From Myxococcales bacterium UBA1660 (GTDB lineage Bacteria > Myxococcota_A > Polyangia > Polyangiales > Houyiibacteriaceae), in contig DCLA01000024.1 in NCBI GenBank assembly GCA_002320815.1, positions 65,401 through 80,520 on the forward strand: DNA of 15,120 nt, read 5' to 3'. The position numbers were made by a program, and so were the translations under genes. Below are positions 1 through 8,624 of this stretch, piece by piece. Under the pieces are notes generated by a model. The model searched no databases, was not told the origin of the DNA, and was given only the letters and a program-made list of their open reading frames with translations. The first letter of the stretch is position 1; each line of letters starts with the position of its first letter.

Positions 1-115
1 GGGCATCCGCCTGACGGCGGGGCACGGGGCAGGACGCTTCCGAACTCGCCCTTCGGGCTCGTCCTTCAGCGCCCTGCTGGCGCAGACGGGTGCGCACCTG
101 TGGTAGAAGCGGCGG
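1..115. other. Left edge, no confident gene
   Basis: No gene can be supported here. The forward frame beginning at base 2 stays open to a TAG at 104-106 (34 codons), so the tail of an upstream gene is possible. Its translation is rich in Gly, Arg and Ser and looks like nothing I recognise. Two small hairpins are visible: GCCC/GGGC at 48-58 and GCGCC/GGCGC at 69-83. Either could belong to an upstream transcript end, but there is no T-run after them. The last bases carry the -10-like element annotated separately. Confidence 0.3.
101..109 (+). promoter_or_regulatory. Extended -10-like element, leaderless start
   Basis: TGGTAGAAG has the TGn-TAnnnn layout of an extended -10 box. It matches TATAAT at four of six positions and ends 6 bases before the GTG at 116. 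Transcription would start at or next to the start codon, giving a leaderless message. No purine-rich Shine-Dalgarno sequence lies between. There is no good -35 at 17 bp. The assignment rests on pattern alone. Confidence 0.35.
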
Positions 116-547
116 GTGACCGAGGAACTTCAGCAGGATAGCAACGGCGACGTCTGGGTCGTCGTCGAGACCCACAAGGGCGTCGGCGCCGTCTTCAGCT
201 ACCGCGGCAAGGTGACCCGCGGCGAGGTCGATGCCTGGGTGGCCGGAGAGCTGCGGGGCGCGATCAGCCTGCGCTCGGCTTACTGGCTGGACGAGGACAA
301 CGGCCGGCTGGTGCCGGTGGTGGTGGGTCGGCACGGGGAATTCCGCAACGGCACCGGCATCTTGCACCTCGCCGCGGACACCATCGTCATCATGATGGAG
401 CTTCGCGCGCCCGACGCGGGCGTCCTCGACGATCTGCCCGGCCAGGTCTTCCAGCTCGGCGCGGTGCGCAAGAACAGCCAGCCGCCGCCGCCTCCGGCCC
501 CCGGGGACGGGGAATCCGGCGCCGAGAGCGACCGCGACCCGGAGTGA
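116..547 (+). CDS. Hypothetical protein upstream of purQ
   Basis: A 143-residue soluble protein that I do not recognise. It has no signal peptide or membrane segment. Residues 1-115 look like one compact alpha/beta domain with alternating hydrophobic strands, such as VWVVVE near residue 14 and TIVIMMEL near residue 88. The tail, from about residue 121, is a run of prolines followed by an acidic Gly/Ser/Glu/Asp stretch, probably disordered. The GTG start at 116 is the first one after the in-frame stops; it has no Shine-Dalgarno sequence but has an extended -10-like motif just upstream. purQ begins 51 bp downstream on the same strand. The position suggests PurS, but this protein is nearly twice the usual PurS length of about 80 residues and does not look like it. 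Function unknown; codon use supports a real gene. Confidence 0.7.
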   Translation: MTEELQQDSNGDVWVVVETHKGVGAVFSYRGKVTRGEVDAWVAGELRGAISLRSAYWLDEDNGRLVPVVVGRHGEFRNGTGILHLAADTIVIMMELRAPDAGVLDDLPGQVFQLGAVRKNSQPPPPPAPGDGESGAESDRDPE

Positions 548-581
548 GCGCACGGCGGGGGCCACCCCGTCGGTCGAAATC

Positions 582-590
582 TGCTATCCG
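582..590 (+). promoter_or_regulatory. Extended -10-like element before purQ
   Basis: TGCTATCCG has the TGn-TAnnnn arrangement of an extended -10 box and ends 8 bases before the purQ ATG at 599. Initiation at the usual distance would put the transcript start at or very near the A of the ATG. This fits the lack of a Shine-Dalgarno sequence before purQ. The arrangement repeats that seen before the gene at 116. No matching -35 was found. Confidence 0.35.
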
Positions 591-598
591 TCCGCCCG

Positions 599-1326
599 AT
601 GCGGGTCGCCGTCATTCAGTTCCCTGGCTCGAACGCGGACTGGGACGCGCTGCACGCCGTGCGCGACGTCGCGGGCTTCGACGCGGGCTACGTCTTCCAC
701 AAAGAGAGCGAGCTCGGCGACGCCGACGCCGTGATCGTCCCGGGCGGGTTCTCGTACGGCGACTACCTGCGACCCGGCGCGATTGCGCACTTCTCGCCCA
801 TCGTGCCGGCGCTGAAGCGCTTCGCCGAGCGGGGCGGGCCGGTCCTGGGGATCTGCAACGGGTTCCAGATCCTGGCCGAGATCGGGCTCTTGCCCGGCGC
901 GCTGACCCGGAACGCGCACCTGCGCTTCGAGTGCCGGGACGTGCACCTCCGGGTCGAGGCCCGCGGGCCCTTCACCGGCGGGATCCCCGAAGGCACCGTG
1001 CTCCGGGTCCCCATCGCCCACGCCGACGGCCGCTACCACTGCGACGAGGCCACCCGCGCCGCCCTCGAGGCGAAGGGGCAGATCGCCTTCCGCTACTGCT
1101 TCGCCGACGGGCGGGTCCCGGAGGGGACCGGCGAGCGTGGCCCGGACGGGCTGCCCATCAACCCCAACGGCAGCCTCGACGCCATCGCCGGCATCTACGA
1201 CGAGCGGGGAAACGTGCTGGGCATGATGCCTCACCCCGAGCGGGCCTCGGAGGCCATCCTGGGCTCGGCCGACGGCCTCCGGCTCTTCGAGAGCCTCGCC
1301 GCCCACCTGAAGGACGGAGGAAAGTC

Positions 1327-1330
<4 letters not shown>
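599..1330 (+). CDS. purQ: FGAM synthase glutaminase subunit PurQ
   Basis: This is the glutamine amidotransferase subunit of phosphoribosylformylglycinamidine synthase (EC 6.3.5.3), the fourth step of de novo purine synthesis. It hydrolyses glutamine and passes ammonia to PurL in the cytoplasm. The 243 residues form a complete class I amidotransferase domain: N-terminal VAVIQFPGSN, the oxyanion-region PGGFSYGDYLRPG (48-60), nucleophile Cys86 in GICNGFQ, and the His212/Glu214 pair in MMPHPE. The length is slightly above the usual 220-230. The ATG at 599 starts exactly at the conserved N-terminus. There is no Shine-Dalgarno sequence, and an extended -10-like motif sits 8 bases upstream, so the message may be leaderless. 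Its TGA overlaps the purL GTG, so the two subunits are probably translated together. Confidence 0.97.
1316..1320 (+). promoter_or_regulatory. purL ribosome binding site
   Basis: GGAGG lies six bases before the GTG at 1327, inside the last codons of purQ. It is one of the clearest Shine-Dalgarno sequences in the window. It decides the purL start in favour of GTG 1327 over the in-frame ATG at 1357. Confidence 0.75.
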
Positions 1331-3644
<2,314 letters not shown>

Positions 3645-3648
<4 letters not shown>

Positions 3649-4178
3649 GGACCGCGGCCCTCGCGCTCCTGGTGGTCGGCTGCGCCAGCGCGCCCCCACC
3701 GGAGCCCGAGGTCGCGCCGGCCCCCGTCGCCGCCGGGCAGCCGTGCGAGCTGGAGGGCGCGCCGCTGCGGGTCCCGGTCGCCGAGGGCTGGGCCCTGGCG
3801 TCGAGCCCCGAGGGCTGCCTGCTGGTCGACGAGACCCGCGACGGAGTCGCGCTCACCCTCGCCGCGCTGCCCCACGACCTGGAAGGCGTCGACGCGCTGG
3901 GACCGGACCCCCGCGGGTTCTTCCGGGAGTCGGGGCTCCTGGGCGCCGCGCCGCGCTTCACCGGTCGCGAGCCGGTCTCGCTCCTGGGCGGGTCCGCCGA
4001 GGGGCAGGCCTTCGTCGCCGAGCTCGAGGGGCTCGGGGAGCGCGCGGGCCTGGCGGTCGCGCGCCGGGTGGGTCCCCGCTGGATGGTGGCCATCTTCTTC
4101 CACGCGCCGGGCGACGACGAAGCCCACGGGGCGCTGGTGCGCGCCCTCGAAGCGACCACCCCCGACTCGGGCGGTTGA
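3645..4178 (+). CDS. Small putative lipoprotein after purL
   Basis: A 177-residue secreted lipoprotein of unknown function. It has a short signal peptide with lipobox VVGC and a lipid-modified Cys13. Ala at +2 would favour outer-membrane sorting by the E. coli rule. A Pro/Ala/Glu linker (residues 16-30) leads into one domain of about 140 residues with two more cysteines (34 and 58, possibly a disulfide). That domain shows an alternating strand pattern and ends in RWMVAIFFHAP and a short helix. It weakly recalls Mog1/PsbP-like folds, which is only an impression. The GTG start overlaps the purL TGA (GTGA) and has no strong ribosome binding site of its own, so translation by re-initiation after PurL is likely. 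The link to purine synthesis may be only positional. Starting further upstream would remove the signal peptide from the N-terminus. Confidence 0.75.
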
Positions 4179-4208
4179 CCTCCCGGCGGGTCTCCCCATG
4201 ACTGCGCC

Positions 4209-4856
4209 ATGGCGCGCATCTTCCTCATCGGAGCCACCGGCGGCGTGGGTCATCGGCTCCACCCGCTGCTCACCGCGGCCGGCCACCAGGTCACCGGCCT
4301 TCACCGCGAGCCCGACCAGGCCGACGCGCTCCGCGCCGCCGGAGTGACCCCCTGCGCCGGCGACCTGATGTCGCTGGAGGCCGACGACTTCGCCGAGCGC
4401 CTCGTGGACCACGACCTGGTGGTCTTCTCCGCCGGCGCCGCCGGCAGCGGGCTCCCGCGCACCTCGCGCATCGATGGCGAGGCCCCGCTGCACGTCATCG
4501 AAGCGATGCGGAAGGTGGGCCTCGCCCGGATCCTGCTGGTCTCGGCGTTCCCCGAGGCCGGTCGCGCCAAGGGGCTCGGCGACGGGTTCGAGCACTACAT
4601 GAAGGTGAAGAAGGAAGCCGACGCGGCGCTGACCGCCACCGAGCTCGATTGGGTCATCCTCCGCCCGGGCACCCTGAAGGACGAACCCGGCGATGGCCGC
4701 GTGGCCGCCGGGTGGGCCCTGCCCTACGGCGACGTGGCCCGGGACGACGTCGCCGCGTTCCTCGCCGCGCTCGTCGACTCCTCGATCCGCCGCGCGATCA
4801 TCGAGCTCACCGACGGCGAGACCCCCATCCCCACCGCCATTGCATCCCTCCACTGA
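4209..4856 (+). CDS. NAD(P)-binding atypical SDR-family protein
   Basis: A 215-residue soluble protein of the NAD(P)H-binding atypical short-chain dehydrogenase group (the NmrA/YwnB/YhfK-like set). The N-terminal Rossmann motif GATGGVG (8-14) binds the dinucleotide. Asp52 lies in GDLMS, Ser112 in LLVSAFP, and a Y-x3-K pair is present at Tyr130/Lys134. WVILRPGTL (148-156) is typical of these proteins. The length matches the family. Substrate and pathway cannot be read from the sequence; members serve as oxidoreductases or redox sensors. The ATG at 4209 lies four residues before the first strand. It has no clear Shine-Dalgarno sequence; an out-of-frame ATG lies at 4198. The gap to the lipoprotein is 30 bp, so it may share the purine transcript. 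Its stop codon overlaps the first copy of a 36-bp repeat. Confidence 0.85.
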   Translation: MARIFLIGATGGVGHRLHPLLTAAGHQVTGLHREPDQADALRAAGVTPCAGDLMSLEADDFAERLVDHDLVVFSAGAAGSGLPRTSRIDGEAPLHVIEAMRKVGLARILLVSAFPEAGRAKGLGDGFEHYMKVKKEADAALTATELDWVILRPGTLKDEPGDGRVAAGWALPYGDVARDDVAAFLAALVDSSIRRAIIELTDGETPIPTAIASLH

Positions 4857-4928
4857 CCAGGGACGATCGTCGTCATTGTCGTCATTTCGCACGACCAGGG
4901 ACGATCGTCGTCATTGTCGTCATTTCGC
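4855..4928. repeat. 36-bp direct repeat, two copies
   Basis: Two identical 36-bp copies lie at 4855-4890 and 4893-4928, separated by 2 bases (period 38). The first copy starts at the second base of the TGA of the gene ending at 4856. Each copy contains a perfect 10-bp palindrome GACGATCGTC (4862-4871 and 4900-4909) and a 9-bp tandem GTCGTCATT twice (first copy 4869-4886). The stretch is clearly lower in GC than its surroundings. No other copy was noticed in the window. It is too short and has too small a spacer for CRISPR. It may be a local duplication, a dispersed extragenic element or a paired protein-binding site. Confidence 0.9.
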
Positions 4929-5004
4929 GCTGGGGTCGCGACGCGGGTGAGGGCGGGACGGTGGGGCGCTTGTGCGGGTCGGGGGCGCGGGACAGGGTGC
5001 GGGG

Positions 5005-6414
5005 GTGGAGAGCCGGGCCGAGCTCGAGGGGGCGCTGCGCCGGGGCGCGCTGATCAACGCGCTCGGGGTGGTGGCCAAGTTGGGCTTCCCGCTGCTCTTC
5101 CTGGTGACCACTTGGTCCCTGGGCAGCGCGACCACCGGGGTCTTCGCGCTGGTCTTCTTCGCCGGCGAGGTCCTGCGGGGCCTGGCCATGGGCGGCTACG
5201 TCGACGGCGTGACCCTAGTCGCCAGCCGCGACGTCGCGCGCGCGCCCACGGTGGTCCGGGTGGCCCTGCGCAGCGCCACCGCCCTCGCCGCGCTGGTGGC
5301 GCTCCCGGTGGTCCTCTTCGCCGACGACCTGGGTGCGGCTTTCCCCGCCTACCCCGGGCTCGGTCCCGCGCTGGCGCTGATGGGCTGGAGCCTCCCCGCC
5401 AGCGCCGTCCTCGACGTGGCCCTCGCGGCGACCAAGGCGCGCCTGGTGATGCACTGGCAGGTGCTCGTCGATGGTCTCGTGCGCCCCTCGGGGCTGGTGG
5501 TGGCCGCGCTGCTCGCGCGGGATCTCCACGCGCTCATGCTGGGCTACCTGGGGGTGCACCTGCTCGCCGCCGGGCTGGCCCTCGCCGCGCTCCACCGCTG
5601 CTTCCCGCTGGGCTCCATCCTCGCGGCTCGCGGCGGCGCGCCCGAGCTCCATCGCTTCGCGCTCCCCCAGAGCCTCAACCTGACCCTGGGTCGCTACCAG
5701 TCGCGCCTCGACGCGTGGATCCTCGGGCTCTTCGCCACGCCCCCGAGCGCTCTGGCCTTCTACGCCACCGGCGCGCTCCTGGCCGGGACCCTGCGCGAGG
5801 TGCGGATCGTCTTCAGCACCTCGCTGGCGCCCATCGCCGCGCGCCACCACGCCGCCCGGGACCGGGCCGCGCTGGAGGAGCTGCTGGGCCGCCTCGCCGG
5901 GTGGACCACCGCCCTCACGTTGCCCGCGATGCTCGCGCTGGGGCTCTTCCACCGGGAGCTCTTGGTGCGCATCGACCCGGGGTACACCGGTGACACGCGC
6001 TTCTTCCTGGTGCTCTTGGTGGGGCCCGTCGCGAGCTGCGCGCTGGGTCTGGCGGGCAACCTGCTGAGCCACTGCGGCCACAGCCGCTGGAGCCTGGCGA
6101 ACGCGGTGGGGATCAGCGCGCTCAACACGGCGCTCAGTCTGGCGCTGGTGCCCACGCTGGGGCTCCTCGGGGCGGCGCTGGGCACCGCCGTGGCCACCGC
6201 GACGCTGCACGTCGTCCAAGCGGTCGAGCTGCGGCGGCTGGAGGGCGTCCGGCTGCGGCTCCCGCTGCGTCCGCTGGTCGGCTTGGCCCTGGGGACGCTG
6301 GCGCTGCTGGGGGCCGGGGCGCCGCTGGCGATCCGCGTCCTGCTCTTCAGCGCCGTGGTCGGGGTGCACGCGCTCCTGGTCGGCGTCCGCCTGCCCACCC
6401 CGGTGCGCTCGTGA
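5005..6414 (+). CDS. Polysaccharide flippase-like membrane protein
   Basis: A 469-residue multi-pass inner-membrane protein of the MOP/Wzx-type oligosaccharide flippase group. These proteins move lipid-linked glycan units across the cytoplasmic membrane. The N-terminal RRGALINALGVVAKLGFPLL is typical, with amphipathic basic residues running into the first helix. About 12 or more hydrophobic segments follow, along with the central RFALPQSLNLTLGRYQSRLD, a common flippase landmark. The length is normal for the family. Start choice: GTG 5005 has AGGG 7 bases upstream and fits the family N-terminus; GTG 4972 in the same frame would add 11 Gly-rich residues and remains possible. A glycosyltransferase gene lies 25 bp downstream, which supports a surface polysaccharide role. 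The glycan cannot be named. The region before it (4929-5004) is G-rich and holds nothing else recognisable. Confidence 0.85.
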   Translation: MESRAELEGALRRGALINALGVVAKLGFPLLFLVTTWSLGSATTGVFALVFFAGEVLRGLAMGGYVDGVTLVASRDVARAPTVVRVALRSATALAALVALPVVLFADDLGAAFPAYPGLGPALALMGWSLPASAVLDVALAATKARLVMHWQVLVDGLVRPSGLVVAALLARDLHALMLGYLGVHLLAAGLALAALHRCFPLGSILAARGGAPELHRFALPQSLNLTLGRYQSRLDAWILGLFATPPSALAFYATGALLAGTLREVRIVFSTSLAPIAARHHAARDRAALEELLGRLAGWTTALTLPAMLALGLFHRELLVRIDPGYTGDTRFFLVLLVGPVASCALGLAGNLLSHCGHSRWSLANAVGISALNTALSLALVPTLGLLGAALGTAVATATLHVVQAVELRRLEGVRLRLPLRPLVGLALGTLALLGAGAPLAIRVLLFSAVVGVHALLVGVRLPTPVRS

Positions 6415-6420
6415 GGCGGC

Positions 6421-6440
6421 CGACCGGGAGTCTCCGGTCG
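6421..6440 (+). promoter_or_regulatory. Hairpin over the glycosyltransferase ribosome binding site
   Basis: CGACCGG (6421-6427) pairs perfectly with CCGGTCG (6434-6440), with an extra G-T pair at 6428/6433 and a 4-base loop (AGTC). The loop side and the 5' arm contain GGGAG (6426-6430), the only Shine-Dalgarno candidate for the next gene. The last paired base is the G of its GTG start codon. The structure begins 6 bases after the flippase stop. It could hold back translation of the glycosyltransferase unless ribosomes arriving from the flippase open it. There is no T-run, so it is not a standard intrinsic terminator. Confidence 0.5.
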
Positions 6441-7645
6441 TGAGCCCGCCGCCGCGGGTCGCGGTCTTCAGCACCAACTTCCTCCCCGCGTCCCAGACCT
6501 TCGTCCACGACCAGCTCCGGCACCACCGCCGCTACGTCCCCGAGGTCTTCTGCTGGCGCCGGCAGCACCCCGAGCGCTTCCCCTTCGCACCCGTCCATCG
6601 CGCGCGTCCCCTCTACGGGCTCACCGCCCACGACGCCGCCTTCCACCGCCGCTTCACCGCGCACTCCACCACCGCCCCCACGCGCACCGCCGCGCCCTTC
6701 GCGCTGATCCACGCGCACTTCGCCACCGGGGCCACCTACGCGCTGCCCTACGCGCGCACGCACCGGCTCCCGCTGGTCGTCAGCTTCCACGGCTACGACG
6801 TCCCCCTCCTGTGGAACCGGCGCCGCTTCCATCCGCCCTTCTGGCCCTTCCTCCTCCGAGCCCGCCCGATGCTCGAGACCATGGCCCTCGGGCTCTGCGC
6901 TTCCGACGAGCTGCGCGAGCTCCTCGCCAGCCACGGGGTGCCGGCGGCGAAGCTACGCACCCACCGGCTGGGCATCGACCTGGAGCGCTGGAAACCGAGT
7001 CCCCGCTCTGGAGCCGCCGAGTCTCCCAACAGCTTCGCCAATCCCACTGGCTCCACCGAGCCCAGCGAGCCCACCGACACACCGCTGCGCGTGGCCATGG
7101 TCGGCCGCTTCGTGCCCAAAAAGGGCCACCACGACGCCCTCGACGCCTTCGCGCGCCATCGGCGGCGGCACCCTCGGTCGACCTTGGTCCTCGTCGGCGC
7201 GGGCCCCCTGCGGCGCTCCCTGGAGCAGCGCGCCCACGCCTCGGGTCTCGACGTGACCTTCCGCGGCGAGCTCCCTTGGACCGGTGTCCGCCAGGTGCTC
7301 CGCCGGGCCCACGTGCTCCTCGCGCCCAGCCGGGTCGCGCCCGACGGCGACCGGGACTCGGGCCTGATGGTCGCCAAGGAGGCCTCGGCGCTGGGCACCG
7401 TCGTGGTGGGCACCCGGCACGGCGGCATCCCCTCCATCGTGGACCACGAGCGCACCGGGCTCCTCGCGTCCGAGGGCGACGTCGTGACCCTCGCGGCCCA
7501 CCTGGACCGACTCACCCGACCCGCGGCGCGGGCTCCCCTGGCCGCCGCGGCCATCGCCAAGATGCGCGCCGAGTACTCGCTGCCCGAGCGGGTGGCCGAG
7601 CTGGAGGCGCTCTACGACGAAGCGCGCCGGATCGGGCCCGGCTGA
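6440..7645 (+). CDS. Glycosyltransferase family 4 protein
   Basis: A 401-residue GT-B-fold glycosyltransferase of family GT4, probably transferring a nucleotide-activated sugar to a lipid-linked glycan at the cytoplasmic membrane. The N-terminal acceptor domain has FSTNFLPASQTFV (10-22), HAHFATGATYALPYA (91-105) and SFHGYD (115-120). The C-terminal donor domain has VGRFVPKKGH (221-230), LVGAGPLRRSLE (251-262) and the donor motif Asp306-x7-Glu314 in DRDSGLMVAKE. The Asp in place of the first Glu is also seen in exopolysaccharide GT4 enzymes. HGGIPSIV (327-334) and HERTGLL (336-342) complete the family pattern. The linker between the domains (about residues 186-215) is unusually Ser/Pro/Glu/Thr-rich. 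Start GTG 6440 has GGGAG 9 bases upstream within a hairpin. It lies behind a flippase gene, and donor, acceptor and product are unknown. Confidence 0.9.
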   Translation: MSPPPRVAVFSTNFLPASQTFVHDQLRHHRRYVPEVFCWRRQHPERFPFAPVHRARPLYGLTAHDAAFHRRFTAHSTTAPTRTAAPFALIHAHFATGATYALPYARTHRLPLVVSFHGYDVPLLWNRRRFHPPFWPFLLRARPMLETMALGLCASDELRELLASHGVPAAKLRTHRLGIDLERWKPSPRSGAAESPNSFANPTGSTEPSEPTDTPLRVAMVGRFVPKKGHHDALDAFARHRRRHPRSTLVLVGAGPLRRSLEQRAHASGLDVTFRGELPWTGVRQVLRRAHVLLAPSRVAPDGDRDSGLMVAKEASALGTVVVGTRHGGIPSIVDHERTGLLASEGDVVTLAAHLDRLTRPAARAPLAAAAIAKMRAEYSLPERVAELEALYDEARRIGPG

Positions 7646-7738
7646 CGTCCGCGCTCGCCCTGTCCGGGTCGCCCCGCCCGGCCGGCCCATGGGTGGCCCA
7701 ACCGGTCCCGCGGAGCGTCGCAGCCGCCCGCGCCGTGC

Positions 7739-8407
7739 TCACTCCAGCGTGACGTGCCCGGTGGCCAGCACCCCGGGCCCCAGGAGCGTCACCTGGTACC
7801 CGCCGGGCTCGAGGGGCTCCCGCTCCGGCGACGCCTGCCCCAGACCCGTCGCCTCGCCGGACGACGGCGCGGGGTAGAGCCCGCGGGCCAGGTCCACCGC
7901 GACCGCGGTCTCCTCGCCGGGGGTGAGCGCGACCCAGCTCGGGGCGACCATCATCATGGTGCACATCTGCCGCGGGTCGTCGGCGATGTTGGTGAACACC
8001 CGGCCGCTGGGGTCGGTCAGGCGCACCTCCCAGCGGAACGCCGCGCAGCCGTTGGAGCCACCGGGGTGATAGCCGCAGTGCGCCACGTCGTCGACGTTGG
8101 TCAGGGTCATCGCCAGCTCGCCCTGGCTCGCCGCGGTCTCCGGGACCACGAGACGCAGCCGCGCCCAACGCGCCTGGGCCTCCCCGGTCGCCGCGTCGTC
8201 GGGCGCAGTGGCCGGACACGTCGGCGAGTCCCCGTGAGCGTAGGTCACGCCGGGGGGCGCCTCGAGGCCCGACTCGGGCTCAGGCTCGGGCGCAGGGGCG
8301 ATAGTGGAACTGGGCTCCGCCCGCTCGTCGCCGGTCGACGAGGGGTCCCGGGACTCCGAGGACGAGCTACAGGCGGCGAGGGCGAGGAGGAGGACGAGTG
8401 GTCGCAT
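7739..8407 (-). CDS. Putative lipoprotein, minus strand
   Basis: A 222-residue lipoprotein of unknown function. Signal peptide MRPLVLLLALAAC carries a LAAC lipobox with Cys13; Ser at +2 suggests outer-membrane sorting. A low-complexity Ser/Glu/Pro linker (14-50) is followed by a likely beta-sandwich domain (about 80-222) with features common in Ig-like or BsuPI-type folds: LAMTLTNVDDV (98-108), WEVRLTDPSGRVF (126-138), LTPGEETAV (161-169) and a closing PGGYQVTLLG (201-210). Four further cysteines (64, 111, 121, 149) could form two disulfides, and Met148 and Met151-153 cluster around Cys149. The ATG at 8407 is chosen because the signal peptide starts there and GAGGG lies just upstream; the frame extends further but the added residues are charged filler. 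It is transcribed away from the POT genes and converges on the glycosyltransferase. Confidence 0.78.
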   Translation of the reverse strand: MRPLVLLLALAACSSSSESRDPSSTGDERAEPSSTIAPAPEPEPESGLEAPPGVTYAHGDSPTCPATAPDDAATGEAQARWARLRLVVPETAASQGELAMTLTNVDDVAHCGYHPGGSNGCAAFRWEVRLTDPSGRVFTNIADDPRQMCTMMMVAPSWVALTPGEETAVAVDLARGLYPAPSSGEATGLGQASPEREPLEPGGYQVTLLGPGVLATGHVTLE

Positions 8408-8443
8408 GGGCCCTCTCTGGGGACCATCCCGCCCGACGCCACC

Positions 8444-8510
8444 CCCGGCGCCCTCGCTCCTCCCTCGAGGGGGCTTCCGACCCGTCCATCCCGGCGCCCT
8501 CGCGCTCCTC
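8444..8510. repeat. Imperfect direct repeat in divergent spacer
   Basis: A 14-bp sequence CCCGGCGCCCTCGC occurs at 8444-8457 and 8490-8503, 46 bp apart. Each copy is followed by TCCTC, after a 2-base insertion in the second copy. A 10-bp palindrome CCCTCGAGGG lies between them at 8462-8471. All sit in the spacer between the minus-strand lipoprotein and the plus-strand transporter, where an operator could lie. The motif is simple and GC-rich, so chance is possible. Confidence 0.45.
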
Positions 8511-8557
8511 GACGGATGACCCGCGGGATCTCCATCACGGCGCCCGCCCGCGTCCGC

Positions 8558-8586
8558 TTGTGTTTTCCCGCGCCGTTTCCTATCCC
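8558..8586 (+). promoter_or_regulatory. Candidate sigma-70-type promoter for POT genes
   Basis: TTGTGT (8558-8563) as -35 and TATCCC (8581-8586) as -10 are separated by exactly 17 bases, the optimal spacing. This is one of the few T-rich patches in the spacer (TTGTGTTTT). Transcription would start near 8593, leaving a leader of about 32 bases with GGGAG at 8616-8620, four bases before the ATG at 8625. No clear promoter was seen for the opposite gene. Confidence 0.45.
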
Positions 8587-8624
8587 CCCACGCGGGTCCA
8601 TCCACCGGACCCGACGGGAGACGC

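Noticed and set aside
388..397. Palindrome CATCATGATG
   Set aside because: It lies within coding sequence and is explained by Ile-Met-Met codons in a strand of the hypothetical protein.
544..1326. Upstream extension of the purL frame
   Set aside because: The translation is Arg/Pro-rich and overlaps purQ fully. GTG 1327 has a clear GGAGG and fits the PurL N-terminus.
4855..4928. CRISPR array
   Set aside because: The 36-bp length suits a CRISPR repeat, but there are only two copies with a 2-base gap instead of a spacer, and no cas genes.
4972..5004. Earlier GTG start for the flippase
   Set aside because: It would add 11 Gly-rich residues. GTG 5005 has a better-spaced AGGG and gives the more typical family N-terminus, though 4972 cannot be excluded.
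7664..7681. GC hairpin (CCGGG/CCCGG) between the convergent glycosyltransferase and lipoprotein genes as a terminator
   Set aside because: The stem is 5 bp with a wobble and there is no T-run on either strand. In DNA this GC-rich such hairpins are expected by chance.
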